From NCBI RefSeq assembly GCF_015390235.1, contig NZ_VUOH01000002.1, positions 248,001-312,000 on the forward strand: 64,000 nucleotides of DNA. Reading direction: 5' to 3'. The position numbers and the translations under genes are program-made. Origin of the DNA: Quadrisphaera sp. INWT6 (lineage in GTDB: Bacteria; Actinomycetota; Actinomycetes; Actinomycetales; Quadrisphaeraceae). The notes under the pieces were generated by a model. That model was given only the letters and a program-made list of their open reading frames with translations. It was not told where the DNA came from and ran no database searches. Of this stretch, positions 43,489 through 51,445 are shown one piece after another (within the stretch, counting starts at the first letter, position 1; each line of letters opens with the position of its first letter).

Positions 43489-43563
43489 ATGAGCAAGCGC
43501 GCCCGCAAGCGCCGGTTTCGCAAGAAGAGCGGCGCCAACCACGGCAACCGTCCCAACTCCTGA
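43489..43563 (+). CDS. 50S ribosomal protein bL37
   Basis: A 24-codon gene, MSKRARKRRFRKKSGANHGN plus four more residues (RPNS). The highly basic sequence and the ending ANHG-R/K-RPN- match bL37, a tiny protein found on actinobacterial 50S subunits. Very strong ribosome site AGGAGG, 5 nt before ATG 43489, and a 22-bp perfect terminator hairpin 10 bp after the stop show that it is a real gene. It is divergent from pilT and convergent with rsrA. Confidence 0.85.
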   Translation: MSKRARKRRFRKKSGANHGNRPNS

Positions 43564-43572
43564 GGAGCTGGG

Positions 43573-43619
43573 AACGCAGGAGGGCCGGGACCCCGTCGGG
43601 GTCCCGGCCCTCCTGCGTT
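43573..43619. terminator. 22-bp perfect hairpin terminator after the bL37 gene
   Basis: Arms 43573-43594 and 43598-43619 are perfect reverse complements (starting AACGCAGGAGGGCC), with a 3-nt GTC loop. It lies between convergent genes and would end both the bL37 and rsrA transcripts. It is the longest perfect stem in the window. Confidence 0.8.
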
Positions 43620-43646
43620 GCGCGGGCCGTGCCGCGCGGACGGGCC

Positions 43647-43973
43647 TCAGCCCTCGAGGCGGGTGACCCGGGTGGTGCGCGTGACCACGGCGCTCTCCAC
43701 ACCCGCGGCGGTGGCCGCGGTCACCGCGGTGGTGGTCGTGGTGGTGGTGACCGTGGCCAGCGAGGCCCGGATCCGCTCGCGCAGCTGCACCGGGGCCTGC
43801 TCGACGCAGCAGCGGCGCACGAGCGCCTTCAGCGCCGCCTCGACCTCGTACTCGTCCAGGCAGGGCGGGCACGCCTCGAGGTGGGCGTGGATCTCGGCGA
43901 TCTCGTCAGCGGACACCTCGCCGTCGAGCACGGCGTAGATGCGCTCCAGGACGCCGTCGCACTCCGCGCTCAC
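43647..43973 (-). CDS. rsrA: Mycothiol-system zinc anti-sigma factor RsrA
   Basis: 108 residues. The ZAS zinc motif [10 protein letters not shown] (His29/Cys35/Cys38 region) plus a second cysteine pair VRRCC form the redox switch: under thiol stress disulphide formation releases the sigma factor. Residues from about 75 are a Thr/Val/Ala tail ([17 protein letters not shown]), an unusual run of Thr. GTG 43973 overlaps the sigR stop by 4 bp (GTGA), so the partners are made in balance. Confidence 0.9.
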   Translation of the reverse strand: MSAECDGVLERIYAVLDGEVSADEIAEIHAHLEACPPCLDEYEVEAALKALVRRCCVEQAPVQLRERIRASLATVTTTTTTTAVTAATAAGVESAVVTRTTRVTRLEG

Positions 43974-44623
43974 GAGGCGTCGCCCCCCGTCGAGCCGCTC
44001 GTCGTCGCCGGTGCGGCCTCGGCGGGCACGAGCCCGCGGTCGCGGGCGTAGTCCTGCAGCTGGGTGCGCAGGATGCGGCGCCCGCGGTGGAGCCTCGACA
44101 TCACGGTGCCGATCGGCGTCCCCATGATCTCGGCGATCTCCTTGTAGGCGAAGCCCTCGACGTCGGCGTAGTAGACCGCCATGCGGAAGTCCTCCGGGAC
44201 CGCCTGCAGCGCCTCCTTCACGTCGGAGTCGGGCAGGTGGTCGAGCGCCTCGGTCTCGGCCGAGCGGAGCCCGGTCGAGGTGTGCGCCTCGGCGCGGGCG
44301 AGCTGCCAGTCCTCGATCTCGTCGGAGTGGGCCTGCTGCGGCTGCCGCTGCTTCTTGCGGTACGTGTTGATGTAGGTGTTGGTGAGGATCCGGTACAGCC
44401 AGGCCTTGAGGTTGGTGCCCGGCCGGTACTGGTGGAAGCTCGCGAACGCCTTGGCGAACGCCTCCTGGACCAGGTCCTCCGCGTCAGCGGGGTTGCGCGT
44501 CATGCGCAGCGCCGCGGAGTACAGCTGGTCGAGGTGCTGCAGGGCCTCGGCCTCGAAGCGGGCAGTGCGCTCCGCCGGAGTCTCCTCCGGCGCGCGCACC
44601 GTGTCGGCCGGGTCCTCGCTCAT
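43970..44623 (-). CDS. sigR: ECF sigma factor SigR/SigH, thiol-oxidative stress
   Basis: 217 residues from ATG 44623. Region 2: [17 protein letters not shown] and [17 protein letters not shown]; region 4: [19 protein letters not shown] then [19 protein letters not shown]. Sequence type and the following rsrA mark it as the mycothiol-linked SigR. TACTGT (44632-44637, minus strand) lies 8 nt before the ATG, so a leaderless transcript is possible. I could not find a clear GGAAT-N18-GTT autoregulatory promoter in the 237 bp upstream. Confidence 0.93.
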   Translation of the reverse strand: MSEDPADTVRAPEETPAERTARFEAEALQHLDQLYSAALRMTRNPADAEDLVQEAFAKAFASFHQYRPGTNLKAWLYRILTNTYINTYRKKQRQPQQAHSDEIEDWQLARAEAHTSTGLRSAETEALDHLPDSDVKEALQAVPEDFRMAVYYADVEGFAYKEIAEIMGTPIGTVMSRLHRGRRILRTQLQDYARDRGLVPAEAAPATTSGSTGGDAS

Positions 44624-44715
44624 CGAGTTCCACAGTAGTGGTGGGGCCAGGGCTGGGGCCTCTCCAGGCGCTTCGGCGACGAGCACGCGCTCCTCCTGCT
44701 CCGGCGGCGGCGCCC

Positions 44716-44758
44716 GGGTGGGCGTCGGGTGGGCGTCGGGTGGACGTCGGGTGGCGTC
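44716..44758. repeat. Short 11-bp tandem repeats upstream of sigR
   Basis: Three units of GGGTGGGCGTC-type (44716-44726, 44727-44737, and 44738-44748 with one change), then a 10-bp partial copy (44749-44758). They lie in the 237-bp gap between the sigR and DoxX genes, which contains no gene that I can see. Confidence 0.8.
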
Positions 44759-44860
44759 GGTTCCACCGCCCGGGCGTCACAACGCCACCCCCGGGGGCGT
44801 TGTTCCGCGGGGGCCGGGGGCCGTGGTGCGCCGGGGGTGCGGGTGCGGTAGGACGGAGGC

Positions 44861-45427
44861 ATGACCCTCGTGCGCCGTCTCGCCCGCCCGCTGCTGGCGG
44901 CCCCGTTCATCTACGGCGGGATCGACCAGCTGCGCCGACCCGACCGCAAGACCGACGGCGGCGGCCCGATCGTCCCCGCGCTGAAGGGGCTCGCCGTCGG
45001 CCCGGTGACCCTGCCCAGCGAGGAGGCCGGGCTGGTCCGCCTCAACGGCGCGCTCATGACCGGTGCCGGCCTCGGCCTCGCCACGGGCCGCGCCCCCCGC
45101 CTCTCCTCGGTGGTGCTCGCCGCCTCCCTGGTGCCCACCACCCTCACCGGGCACCGGTTCTGGGAGGCGCCCGACGAGAAGACCAAGCAGCTGCAGCTGG
45201 TGCAGGCGCTCAAGAACGCCGCCCTGTTCGGCGGCCTGCTGATCGCCGCCGTCGACACCGACGGCAAGCCGGGCCTCGCGTGGCGCGCCCACCACGCCGC
45301 GAAGCAGGCCGAGCGCACCACCAAGGCCGTCACCGTCGCCGGCACCGCCGCGGCCAAGCGCGCCCAGAAGAAGGCCTCCAAGAAGGCGAAGCGCACCCAC
45401 AAGAAGTTAGAGAAGGCGGTCGGCTGA
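44861..45427 (+). CDS. DoxX family membrane protein
   Basis: 188 residues. DoxX core: [21 protein letters not shown] near the N-terminus, [26 protein letters not shown], and [14 protein letters not shown], giving about four TM segments. The C-terminal 40 residues are a Lys/Ala-rich tail ([20 protein letters not shown]) that probably lies in the cytoplasm. Start ATG 44861 with both GGAGG and TAGGAC close upstream. Mycobacterial DoxX-type proteins link to thiol-redox balance, and here sigR is divergent, which fits but does not prove such a role. Confidence 0.85.
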   Translation: MTLVRRLARPLLAAPFIYGGIDQLRRPDRKTDGGGPIVPALKGLAVGPVTLPSEEAGLVRLNGALMTGAGLGLATGRAPRLSSVVLAASLVPTTLTGHRFWEAPDEKTKQLQLVQALKNAALFGGLLIAAVDTDGKPGLAWRAHHAAKQAERTTKAVTVAGTAAAKRAQKKASKKAKRTHKKLEKAVG

Positions 45428-45446
45428 GAGCCGCACGCCCTCACCC

Positions 45447-45486
45447 GACGAGCCCCTCCCGCCGACCTCGGCGGGAGGGGCTCGTC
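45447..45486 (+). terminator. 19-bp hairpin terminator after the DoxX gene
   Basis: Perfect arms GACGAGCCCCTCCCGCCGA (45447-45465) and its reverse complement (45468-45486), 20 bp past the stop. The aroA -10 box TAGGCT follows 13 bp later. Confidence 0.75.
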
Positions 45487-45512
45487 GCTGCTCGGCCGTA
45501 GGCTCGGCCCCG

Positions 45513-46877
45513 ATGAGCGAGACGACGAGCACGAGCAGCACCTCCGCCGGCCAGCCCCCCGCCGAGTGGCCGGCCCCCGTCGCCGACGGCCCGGTCGCGG
45601 CCGAGGTGCGGCTGCCCGGGTCCAAGTCCCTCACCAACCGCTACCTGGTGCTCGCGGCGCTCGCCGACGGACCCTCCGAGCTCCGCGCCCCGCTGCGCTC
45701 GCGCGACACCCTCCTGATGGCCGCGGCGGTGCGCTCCCTCGGCGCGCGCGTCGTGGACGTGCCCTCCGCGGCCGACCCGTCCACGCCCGACTGGCGCGTG
45801 GAGCCCGGCACCCTGGCCGGCGCCGGGACCATCGACTGCGGCCTCGCCGGCACGGTGATGCGGTTCCTGCCGCCGGTGGCGGCGCTGGCCGCCGGCGAGA
45901 CCACCTTCGACGGCGACGCGCACGCGCGCACGCGCCCGATGGCCCCGCTGCTGGGCGCCCTGCGCGACCTCGGCGCCACCGTCGACGACGGCGGGCGCGG
46001 CCTCATGCCCTTCACGGTCCGCAGCGACGGGCGCCTCCCGGGCGGCCGCACCGTGCTGGACGCCAGCGCCTCCAGCCAGTTCGTCTCCGCCCTGCTCCTG
46101 GCGGGGGCCCGCGCCGACGCCGGCGTCGAGGTCGTCCACGAGGGGCCGCCCGTGCCGAGCGCCCCGCACCTGGTGATGACCGAGCAGGTGCTGCGCGACG
46201 CCGGCGTCGAGGTCTCCTCCGACCTGGCCGACAGCGGCGGCCGCTCCGGCACGCGCTGGCGCGTCGCACCGGGCCGCGTGGGCGCGATGGACGTCGACGT
46301 CGAGCCCGACCTGTCCAACGCCGCGCCGTTCCTGGCCGCGGCGCTGGTGACCGGCGGCAGCGTCGTGGTGCCCGGCTGGCCGCAGCGCACCACGCAGGCC
46401 GGTGACGCGCTGCGCGACCTGCTCGACGAGATGGGCGCCGACGTCGACCTCACCCCCGAGGGGCTCAGCGTGCGCGGCGGCGACGGCGTCTCCGGGATCG
46501 ACGCCGACCTGCACGACGTCGGCGAGCTCACCCCGGTGCTGGCCGCCGTCGCGGCGCTGGCCGACACCCCGAGCCGCCTGCGCGGCATCGCCCACCTGCG
46601 CGGCCACGAGACCGACCGCCTGGCGGCCCTCGTGACCGAGCTGAACGGCCTCGGCGGTGACGTGAGCGAGACCGAGGACGGGCTGCTCATCAGGCCCCGC
46701 GCCCTGCACGGCGGCCGCTTCGCGACCTACGGCGACCACCGCATGGCCACCGCCGCCGCGGTGCTCGGCCTGGTGGTGCCGGGCGTCGTCGTCCTCGACG
46801 TGGGCACCACCGCCAAGACGCTCCCCGACTTCCCGGGGATGTGGCGCTCGATGCTGTCGGGAGCGGCCCAGCTGTGA
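45513..46877 (+). CDS. aroA: 3-phosphoshikimate 1-carboxyvinyltransferase (EPSP synthase)
   Basis: Sixth step of the shikimate pathway. 454 residues. Motifs: [20 protein letters not shown] (substrate loop), [51 protein letters not shown], and ending [20 protein letters not shown] (45499-45504) lies 8 nt before ATG 45513: leaderless start. rsgA follows with a 4-bp overlap. The order sigR-aroA-rsgA-hisN is conserved in actinobacteria. Confidence 0.96.
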   Translation: MSETTSTSSTSAGQPPAEWPAPVADGPVAAEVRLPGSKSLTNRYLVLAALADGPSELRAPLRSRDTLLMAAAVRSLGARVVDVPSAADPSTPDWRVEPGTLAGAGTIDCGLAGTVMRFLPPVAALAAGETTFDGDAHARTRPMAPLLGALRDLGATVDDGGRGLMPFTVRSDGRLPGGRTVLDASASSQFVSALLLAGARADAGVEVVHEGPPVPSAPHLVMTEQVLRDAGVEVSSDLADSGGRSGTRWRVAPGRVGAMDVDVEPDLSNAAPFLAAALVTGGSVVVPGWPQRTTQAGDALRDLLDEMGADVDLTPEGLSVRGGDGVSGIDADLHDVGELTPVLAAVAALADTPSRLRGIAHLRGHETDRLAALVTELNGLGGDVSETEDGLLIRPRALHGGRFATYGDHRMATAAAVLGLVVPGVVVLDVGTTAKTLPDFPGMWRSMLSGAAQL

Positions 46878-47956
46878 GCGAGCGGCGGCGCGCCTCCGAC
46901 CACGACGAGCGCGACATCAGGGTCCGGCCCAACCCCCGCGGCTCCCGGCCCCGCACCAAGGACCGCCCCGACCACGCCGACGCCGTCGCCGGGCGGGTGC
47001 TGACCATCGACCGCGGGCGCCTGACGACGCTGGTCGGCGAGGGTGACGGCCCGGACGCGCCCTCGGGGGGCGAGCACGTGGTCACGGCGATGCGCGCCCG
47101 GGAGCTGGGTCGCGCGGGCATCGCCGTCGGAGACCGGGTCGCCCTGGTCGGAGACGTCTCCGGCGCCCCCGACACCCTCGCGCGCATCGTGAGGATCGAG
47201 GAGCGCTCCACGGTGCTGCGCCGCAGCGCCGACGACACCGACCCCGTCGAGCGGGTGCTCGTGGCGAACGCCCACCAGCTGCTCGTGGTGACCGCCGTCG
47301 CCGACCCGGCCCCCCAGCAGCGCCTCGTCGACAGGTGCCTCGCCGCGGCGTGGAGCGCCGGCATCCAGCCCGTGCTCGTGCTCACCAAGGCCGACCTCGG
47401 CGACCCGGCCGAGGCGCTGGCGGCGTGGTCGGCGCTGGAGGTGCCGGTGGTGGTGCTGCGACGGGTCGTCGGCGAGGACGGCGAGCGGCGGCTGGAGGGC
47501 GTCGACGCCGTCCGCGAGCTGCTCGTGGGCCGTGAGAGCGTGCTCGTCGGCCCGTCGGGCGTGGGCAAGTCGACGCTGGTCAACGCGCTCGTGCCCGGCG
47601 CGGGCCGCGCCACCGGCGTGGTCAACGAGAACACCGGCCGCGGGCGCCACACGTCAAGCTCGGCGGTGGCGCTGTCGCTGCGAGGGGCCGGTGGCGCGCG
47701 CGAGGGGTGGGTCATCGACACCCCCGGCGTGCGCAGCTTCGGGCTCGCGCACCTGTCCGCCGACGACCTGCTGCGCGCCTTCGACGACCTGGAGCCCGGC
47801 ACCGCGCAGTGCCCCCGCGGCTGCTCCCACGACGAGGCCGAGTGCGGGCTGGACGCCTGGGTGGCGTCGGGGGCGGCGGGCGAGGCCGGTCCGGCGCGCC
47901 TGGACTCCCTGCGCCGCCTGCTGCGCAGCCGCGCCGGGGAGACCGACCCCCGCTGA
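46874..47956 (+). CDS. rsgA: Ribosome small subunit-dependent GTPase A
   Basis: Circularly permuted GTPase helping late 30S assembly. 360 residues. An N-terminal OB-like part is followed by G4 LTKAD, G1 [14 protein letters not shown] (about residue 226), G2 (GRGRHTSS) and G3 [10 protein letters not shown], the permuted order that defines the family. A zinc cluster [12 protein letters not shown] (about 313-324) ends the protein. GTG 46874 overlaps the aroA stop by 4 bp. Confidence 0.94.
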   Translation: MSERRRASDHDERDIRVRPNPRGSRPRTKDRPDHADAVAGRVLTIDRGRLTTLVGEGDGPDAPSGGEHVVTAMRARELGRAGIAVGDRVALVGDVSGAPDTLARIVRIEERSTVLRRSADDTDPVERVLVANAHQLLVVTAVADPAPQQRLVDRCLAAAWSAGIQPVLVLTKADLGDPAEALAAWSALEVPVVVLRRVVGEDGERRLEGVDAVRELLVGRESVLVGPSGVGKSTLVNALVPGAGRATGVVNENTGRGRHTSSSAVALSLRGAGGAREGWVIDTPGVRSFGLAHLSADDLLRAFDDLEPGTAQCPRGCSHDEAECGLDAWVASGAAGEAGPARLDSLRRLLRSRAGETDPR

Positions 47957-47969
47957 CCCCCACCCCGTC

Positions 47970-48014
47970 GTGATCATGGGCCTCCGGAGCACCCTCAGTT
48001 CGTGATCATGGGCG
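47970..48014. repeat. Dispersed hairpin repeat, copy 2 (two direct half units)
   Basis: The 24-bp unit beginning GTGATCATGGGCCTCC (47970-47993) followed by CTCAGTTC and a second, direct start of the same unit GTGATCATGGGCG (48002-48014). It lies between rsgA and a convergent gene; compared with copy 1 the second half is direct, not inverted. Confidence 0.75.
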
Positions 48015-48677
48015 CTGGCCACCCCGCGTCGGCAGTCCGAGCGCCCGGCGCTCGAGGTCCGCGAGGACGGCGGTGGTGCGGGCGTCCCCGCGCCGCAGGT
48101 CTCCGACGGGGTCGCCGCTGACGCGGGCGAGCACCCCCAGGGGCTGGGAGCCGAGCGCGCGCCACGCGAGCAGCTCGGTCCGCGCCGCAGCACTCCCTCC
48201 GCGGTCGACCCCGTCGTCACCCCCGCCATCACTCGCACCCTCCAGCCAGGCGGCCGCCGTCCCCGCTCTGCGGGCGAACCGCAGCCGCACGGGCAGCCAG
48301 ACCGCCACGACGAGCAGCACCGGCAGCAGCGCGACCGCCAGCCCGAGCACGAGGGCCAGGTGGGCGATGGTGGACGCCAGCTCGGTGCTGGCGGTGGCGA
48401 CGTCGAGCGCCGAGCCGCTGGCGCCGCTCAGGGGCCCGGCGAGCTCGTCCCCGACGAGCGGCACGCGACCCGCGGCGTCGGCGGCACCTCCGAGCTGGTC
48501 GCCGAGGCCGTCGGCTCCGCGCGCCAGGGAGCGCGCCGGCTCGGCGAGGGCGACCACCGCGCCGTGGACCACGACCCCGGCGATGACGCACACCACCGCC
48601 CAGGCGAGGACGCCCAGGTCAGCGGCGACCTGACGGGCGCGGCGGGCGGGCGAGGCGGCGTAGGGCTGCAGCGGCAC
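48006..48677 (-). CDS. Two-TM membrane protein of unknown function
   Basis: 223 residues. A first TM helix (about 20-42: LGVLAWAVVCVIAGVVVHGAVV), an extracytoplasmic Gly/Ala-rich segment of about 60 residues, a second TM helix (about 108-130: LALVLGLAVALLPVLLVVAV) and a charged cytoplasmic tail. I do not recognise a family. Flanked on both sides by copies of the dispersed repeat, with its stop beside copy 2 and its GTG start about 13 bp from copy 3. Confidence 0.6.
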   Translation of the reverse strand: MPLQPYAASPARRARQVAADLGVLAWAVVCVIAGVVVHGAVVALAEPARSLARGADGLGDQLGGAADAAGRVPLVGDELAGPLSGASGSALDVATASTELASTIAHLALVLGLAVALLPVLLVVAVWLPVRLRFARRAGTAAAWLEGASDGGGDDGVDRGGSAAARTELLAWRALGSQPLGVLARVSGDPVGDLRRGDARTTAVLADLERRALGLPTRGGQRP

Positions 48678-48689
48678 CCCCCGATCCTG

Positions 48690-48752
48690 TTCCGGAAGCC
48701 CATGATCACGACCTGGAAGTGCTCGGGAGGCCCATGATCACCGGGAGGGTCA
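48690..48752. repeat. Dispersed hairpin repeat, copy 3
   Basis: Two direct copies of the reverse-complement core, GGAAGCCCATGATCAC (48694-48709 region) and GGAGGCCCATGATCAC (48726-48741 region), separated by GACCTGGAAGTGCTC, which resembles the loop of copy 1. It lies upstream of one minus-strand gene and just past the stop of another. Confidence 0.65.
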
Positions 48753-49070
48753 GAGGTCGACGCTGCCGCCGGTGCGCCAGTAGACGCCGTCGGCGCGGTC
48801 CAGGAAGCCCTCGTCGACGAGGTAGCGCCGCAGCGCGGCGACGTCGTCGTGGAACGCCCGCAGCAGCGCGTTCACCTCGAGCTCGGGGTAGCGCTCCCCC
48901 GGCTCGAACACGCGGGCCAGCAGGTCGAGCACGACCAGGCGCTTCGCCCGCTTGGCGGGGATCTGCACCAGCCGCCCGTCGGCGTCGAGGAACGCCCTGA
49001 GCACGCGCTCGCGCGACGCGAGCGCCTCCTGGAGCGGGGCGCCGATGGCGCCGTCGGCTGCGGAGTCCAC
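48750..49070 (-). CDS. DUF2087 domain protein
   Basis: 106 residues. DUF2087 core: RVLRAFLDADGRLVQIPAKR, ARVFEPGERYPELEVNALL, DDVAALRRYLVDEGFLDR. This winged-helix-like domain is found alone or at the end of regulators; here it is alone. GTG 49070 has TACCCT (49078-49083, minus strand) 7 nt upstream; divergent hisN starts 37 bp away with its own -10 box. Confidence 0.82.
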   Translation of the reverse strand: MDSAADGAIGAPLQEALASRERVLRAFLDADGRLVQIPAKRAKRLVVLDLLARVFEPGERYPELEVNALLRAFHDDVAALRRYLVDEGFLDRADGVYWRTGGSVDL

Positions 49071-49107
49071 GCCACCCAGGGTAGGTCGGCCCGCTACGGT
49101 GCGACGT

Positions 49108-49896
49108 GTGCCTGGCTACGACGACGACCTGAGGCTCGCCCACATCATCGCGGACGCCGTCGACAACCTGACCTCCACGCGCTTCAAGGCGCGCGACCTC
49201 GTGGTCGAGACCAAGCCCGACCTCACCCCCGTGACGGACGCCGACCGCGCCGCCGAGGAGATCGTGAAGTCGCAGCTGTCGCGGACCCGCTCGCGCGACG
49301 GCTTCGTCGGTGAGGAGAGCGGCAGCTCCCGCGGCTCCTCGGGGCGCCAGTGGGTGGTCGACCCGATCGACGGCACCAAGAACTTCGTGCGCGGGGTGCC
49401 CGTGTGGGCCACCCTCATCTCCCTGCTCGACGACGGCGTCCCCGTGCTGGGCGTGGTCTCGGCCCCGGCGCTGAACCGCCGGTGGTGGGCCGCCCAGGGC
49501 ACCGGCGCGTGGTCGGGCCCGCGGCTGAGCTCCGCCAAGCGCCTCCAGGTCTCGCAGGTGGCCGACCTCGGCGACGCCAGCCTGAGCCACTCCGAGATCT
49601 GGGAGTGGGAGGAGGCCGGCCGCCTGCCGGGCTTCCTCGACCTCACCAAGAAGGTGTGGCGCACCCGCGGCTACGGCGACTTCTGGAGCTACGCGCTGGT
49701 GGCTGAGGGCAGCGCCGACATCGCGTGCGAGCCCGAGCTGGCCCTGCACGACATGGCCGCGCTGGTCCCGCTGGTGACCGAGGCCGGGGGGCGCTTCACG
49801 TCGTTGGACGGCGAGGACGGACCGCACGGCGGCAACGCCGTCGCCACGAACGGGATGCTGCACGAGGAGGTGCTGGGCCTGCTGGCCCGGCGCTGA
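49108..49896 (+). CDS. hisN: Histidinol-phosphatase, inositol monophosphatase family
   Basis: 262 residues, histidine biosynthesis step converting histidinol phosphate to histidinol. Mg-dependent phosphatase motifs: GEESGS, VVDPIDGTKNFVRGVPVW (about residue 84) and the C-terminal CEPELALHDMAALVPLVTEAGG. GTG 49108 with TACGGT (49095-49100) 7 nt upstream: leaderless. Placement after aroA-rsgA matches the actinobacterial hisN context. An inositol monophosphatase role is possible but less likely from context. Confidence 0.9.
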   Translation: MPGYDDDLRLAHIIADAVDNLTSTRFKARDLVVETKPDLTPVTDADRAAEEIVKSQLSRTRSRDGFVGEESGSSRGSSGRQWVVDPIDGTKNFVRGVPVWATLISLLDDGVPVLGVVSAPALNRRWWAAQGTGAWSGPRLSSAKRLQVSQVADLGDASLSHSEIWEWEEAGRLPGFLDLTKKVWRTRGYGDFWSYALVAEGSADIACEPELALHDMAALVPLVTEAGGRFTSLDGEDGPHGGNAVATNGMLHEEVLGLLARR

Positions 49897-49946
49897 CGCC
49901 GGCACCCAGGACCACCCAGCGCCACTAGCGCCACCAGCGCCGCCGC

Positions 49947-51131
49947 TCAGGCGGTGCGGCGGCGCACCAGCAGCACCAGGGCCACAGCGGCCAGGGCCCC
50001 CGCCACCCCGGCGAGGGCCAGGACGGCGACGCGCAGCCCGGCGGCGTCGGCCAGGGCCCCCACGCCCACCACGGGCACCGAGATGGCGACGTAGAGCACC
50101 ACGAACAGCGTGGAGACCACCTCCGCGCGCCGCTGCGGGGGCGACGCGGCGCCCACCTCGGCCACCCCGGCCCGGAAGCACGCACCCTGGGCAGCGCCGA
50201 GCACCACCGTGGCCAGCAGGAGCAGCGGGAGCGAGGCGAGCTCCAGGCTGGTCGCCAGCAGCGCGGTGCCGACCAGCAGCACGGCGCACCCGGCGGGCAG
50301 CACCCGCGCGGGTGCGCGCCGCGCCGTGGCCACCTGGCCGAGCACCGACGCGGCGAAGATGAGCGCCGCCACGGCGCCGGCGGCGAGCGGCGCGCTGACG
50401 TCGAGCAGCTGGCGCAGCACCCGCGGCTCGGCCGCCGAGTACAGCCCGAGGCAGGCGAAGCCCGCGAAGCCGCTGACGGCCGCCGGCACGAACGCCGAGC
50501 GCGCCGCCGCCGGCACGCTCGGCCGCAGCGGGCGCCACGGCGGCCGCTCGGCCTGCGGAGCCCGCACGGTCTCGCCGGCGACGAGGAGGGCAGCGCCCGC
50601 CAGCACGAGCAGCGCGAGGTGCGCCGCGTACGGCACGACGAGCGGCGCCCACCCCAGCTGGGCGACGGCTCCGGCCAGCAGGGGGCCGCTCCCGAGGCCT
50701 CCGGTGTTGGCGGCGGTGGCGACCAGGGAGGCGGTGCGCGCCGATCGCGGCGGCGCCAGCTCGGACACCAGCGCCGTGGCCGCGCCGGTGAACAGGCCGG
50801 CCGAGACGCCGGAGAGCACCCGGCCCGTCAGCAGGCCCGGCAGGGAGAGGGGCAGGAGGAAGACGACGGCGGACGCCGCGGCGAAGGCGAGGCCGACGGC
50901 CAGCACCGGACGGCGGCCGAACCTGTCGCTGGCCTGCCCCGCGGCCACCAGCGCCGCGACGACGCCGACCGCGTAGGCGGCGAACACCGTGGTCTGCGCC
51001 AGGGTGCTCAGGCCGAGGCGCTGCGTGTACAGGCCGTACAGGGGCGTCGGCAGCGTGGTGCCGAGCATGGTGGCCCAGAACGCGAACGCGGCCGCGGCCA
51101 GCCGCCACCTCCAGGCGGTCTCGCGCGGCAC
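49947..51131 (-). CDS. MFS transporter, 12 TM
   Basis: 394 residues, about 12 TM helices. The MFS motif A-like loop ASDRFGRRPVLAVGLA lies between TM2 and TM3; GRVLSGVSAGLFTGAATALVSEL follows. GTG 51131 has GGAGG 4 nt upstream. Convergent with hisN; about 100 bp downstream of the initiator tRNA on the same strand but separated by a terminator. Likely a small-molecule exporter; substrate unknown. Confidence 0.85.
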   Translation of the reverse strand: MPRETAWRWRLAAAAFAFWATMLGTTLPTPLYGLYTQRLGLSTLAQTTVFAAYAVGVVAALVAAGQASDRFGRRPVLAVGLAFAAASAVVFLLPLSLPGLLTGRVLSGVSAGLFTGAATALVSELAPPRSARTASLVATAANTGGLGSGPLLAGAVAQLGWAPLVVPYAAHLALLVLAGAALLVAGETVRAPQAERPPWRPLRPSVPAAARSAFVPAAVSGFAGFACLGLYSAAEPRVLRQLLDVSAPLAAGAVAALIFAASVLGQVATARRAPARVLPAGCAVLLVGTALLATSLELASLPLLLLATVVLGAAQGACFRAGVAEVGAASPPQRRAEVVSTLFVVLYVAISVPVVGVGALADAAGLRVAVLALAGVAGALAAVALVLLVRRRTA

Positions 51132-51188
51132 AGGACCTCCAGGGCTCGACCCGTCCCCGGACCCGGCGGTGCGTCGTCCCGGAAAGCG

Positions 51189-51224
51189 CGAAGGCCCCCG
51201 ATCCGTGAGGATCGGGGGCCTTCG
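51189..51224 (-). terminator. 16-bp hairpin terminator after tRNA-fMet
   Basis: Perfect arms CGAAGGCCCCCGATCC (51189-51204) and 51209-51224 with a 4-nt loop, 8 bp from the tRNA 3' end; read on the minus strand it is followed by CGCTTTCC. Confidence 0.8.
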
Positions 51225-51230
51225 ACTGTT

Positions 51231-51305
<75 letters not shown>

Positions 51306-51445
51306 TCGGTGAACAGAACATTACCCGACCCGAGCCCGTGCTCCAAACCGGGGTCGGGCTCCGCTCTCGACGACCCCGGAGCCGGGTGCACGACGGGGCT
51401 CTCACCGGTCGGTGGGAGCCCCGTCGTGGTGCGCCGGCGCTCGGG

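Noticed and set aside
44624..44860. SigR-type autoregulatory promoter (GGAAT-N18-GTT) before sigR
   Set aside because: Only partial GGAAC matches without a correctly spaced GTT; not enough to call.
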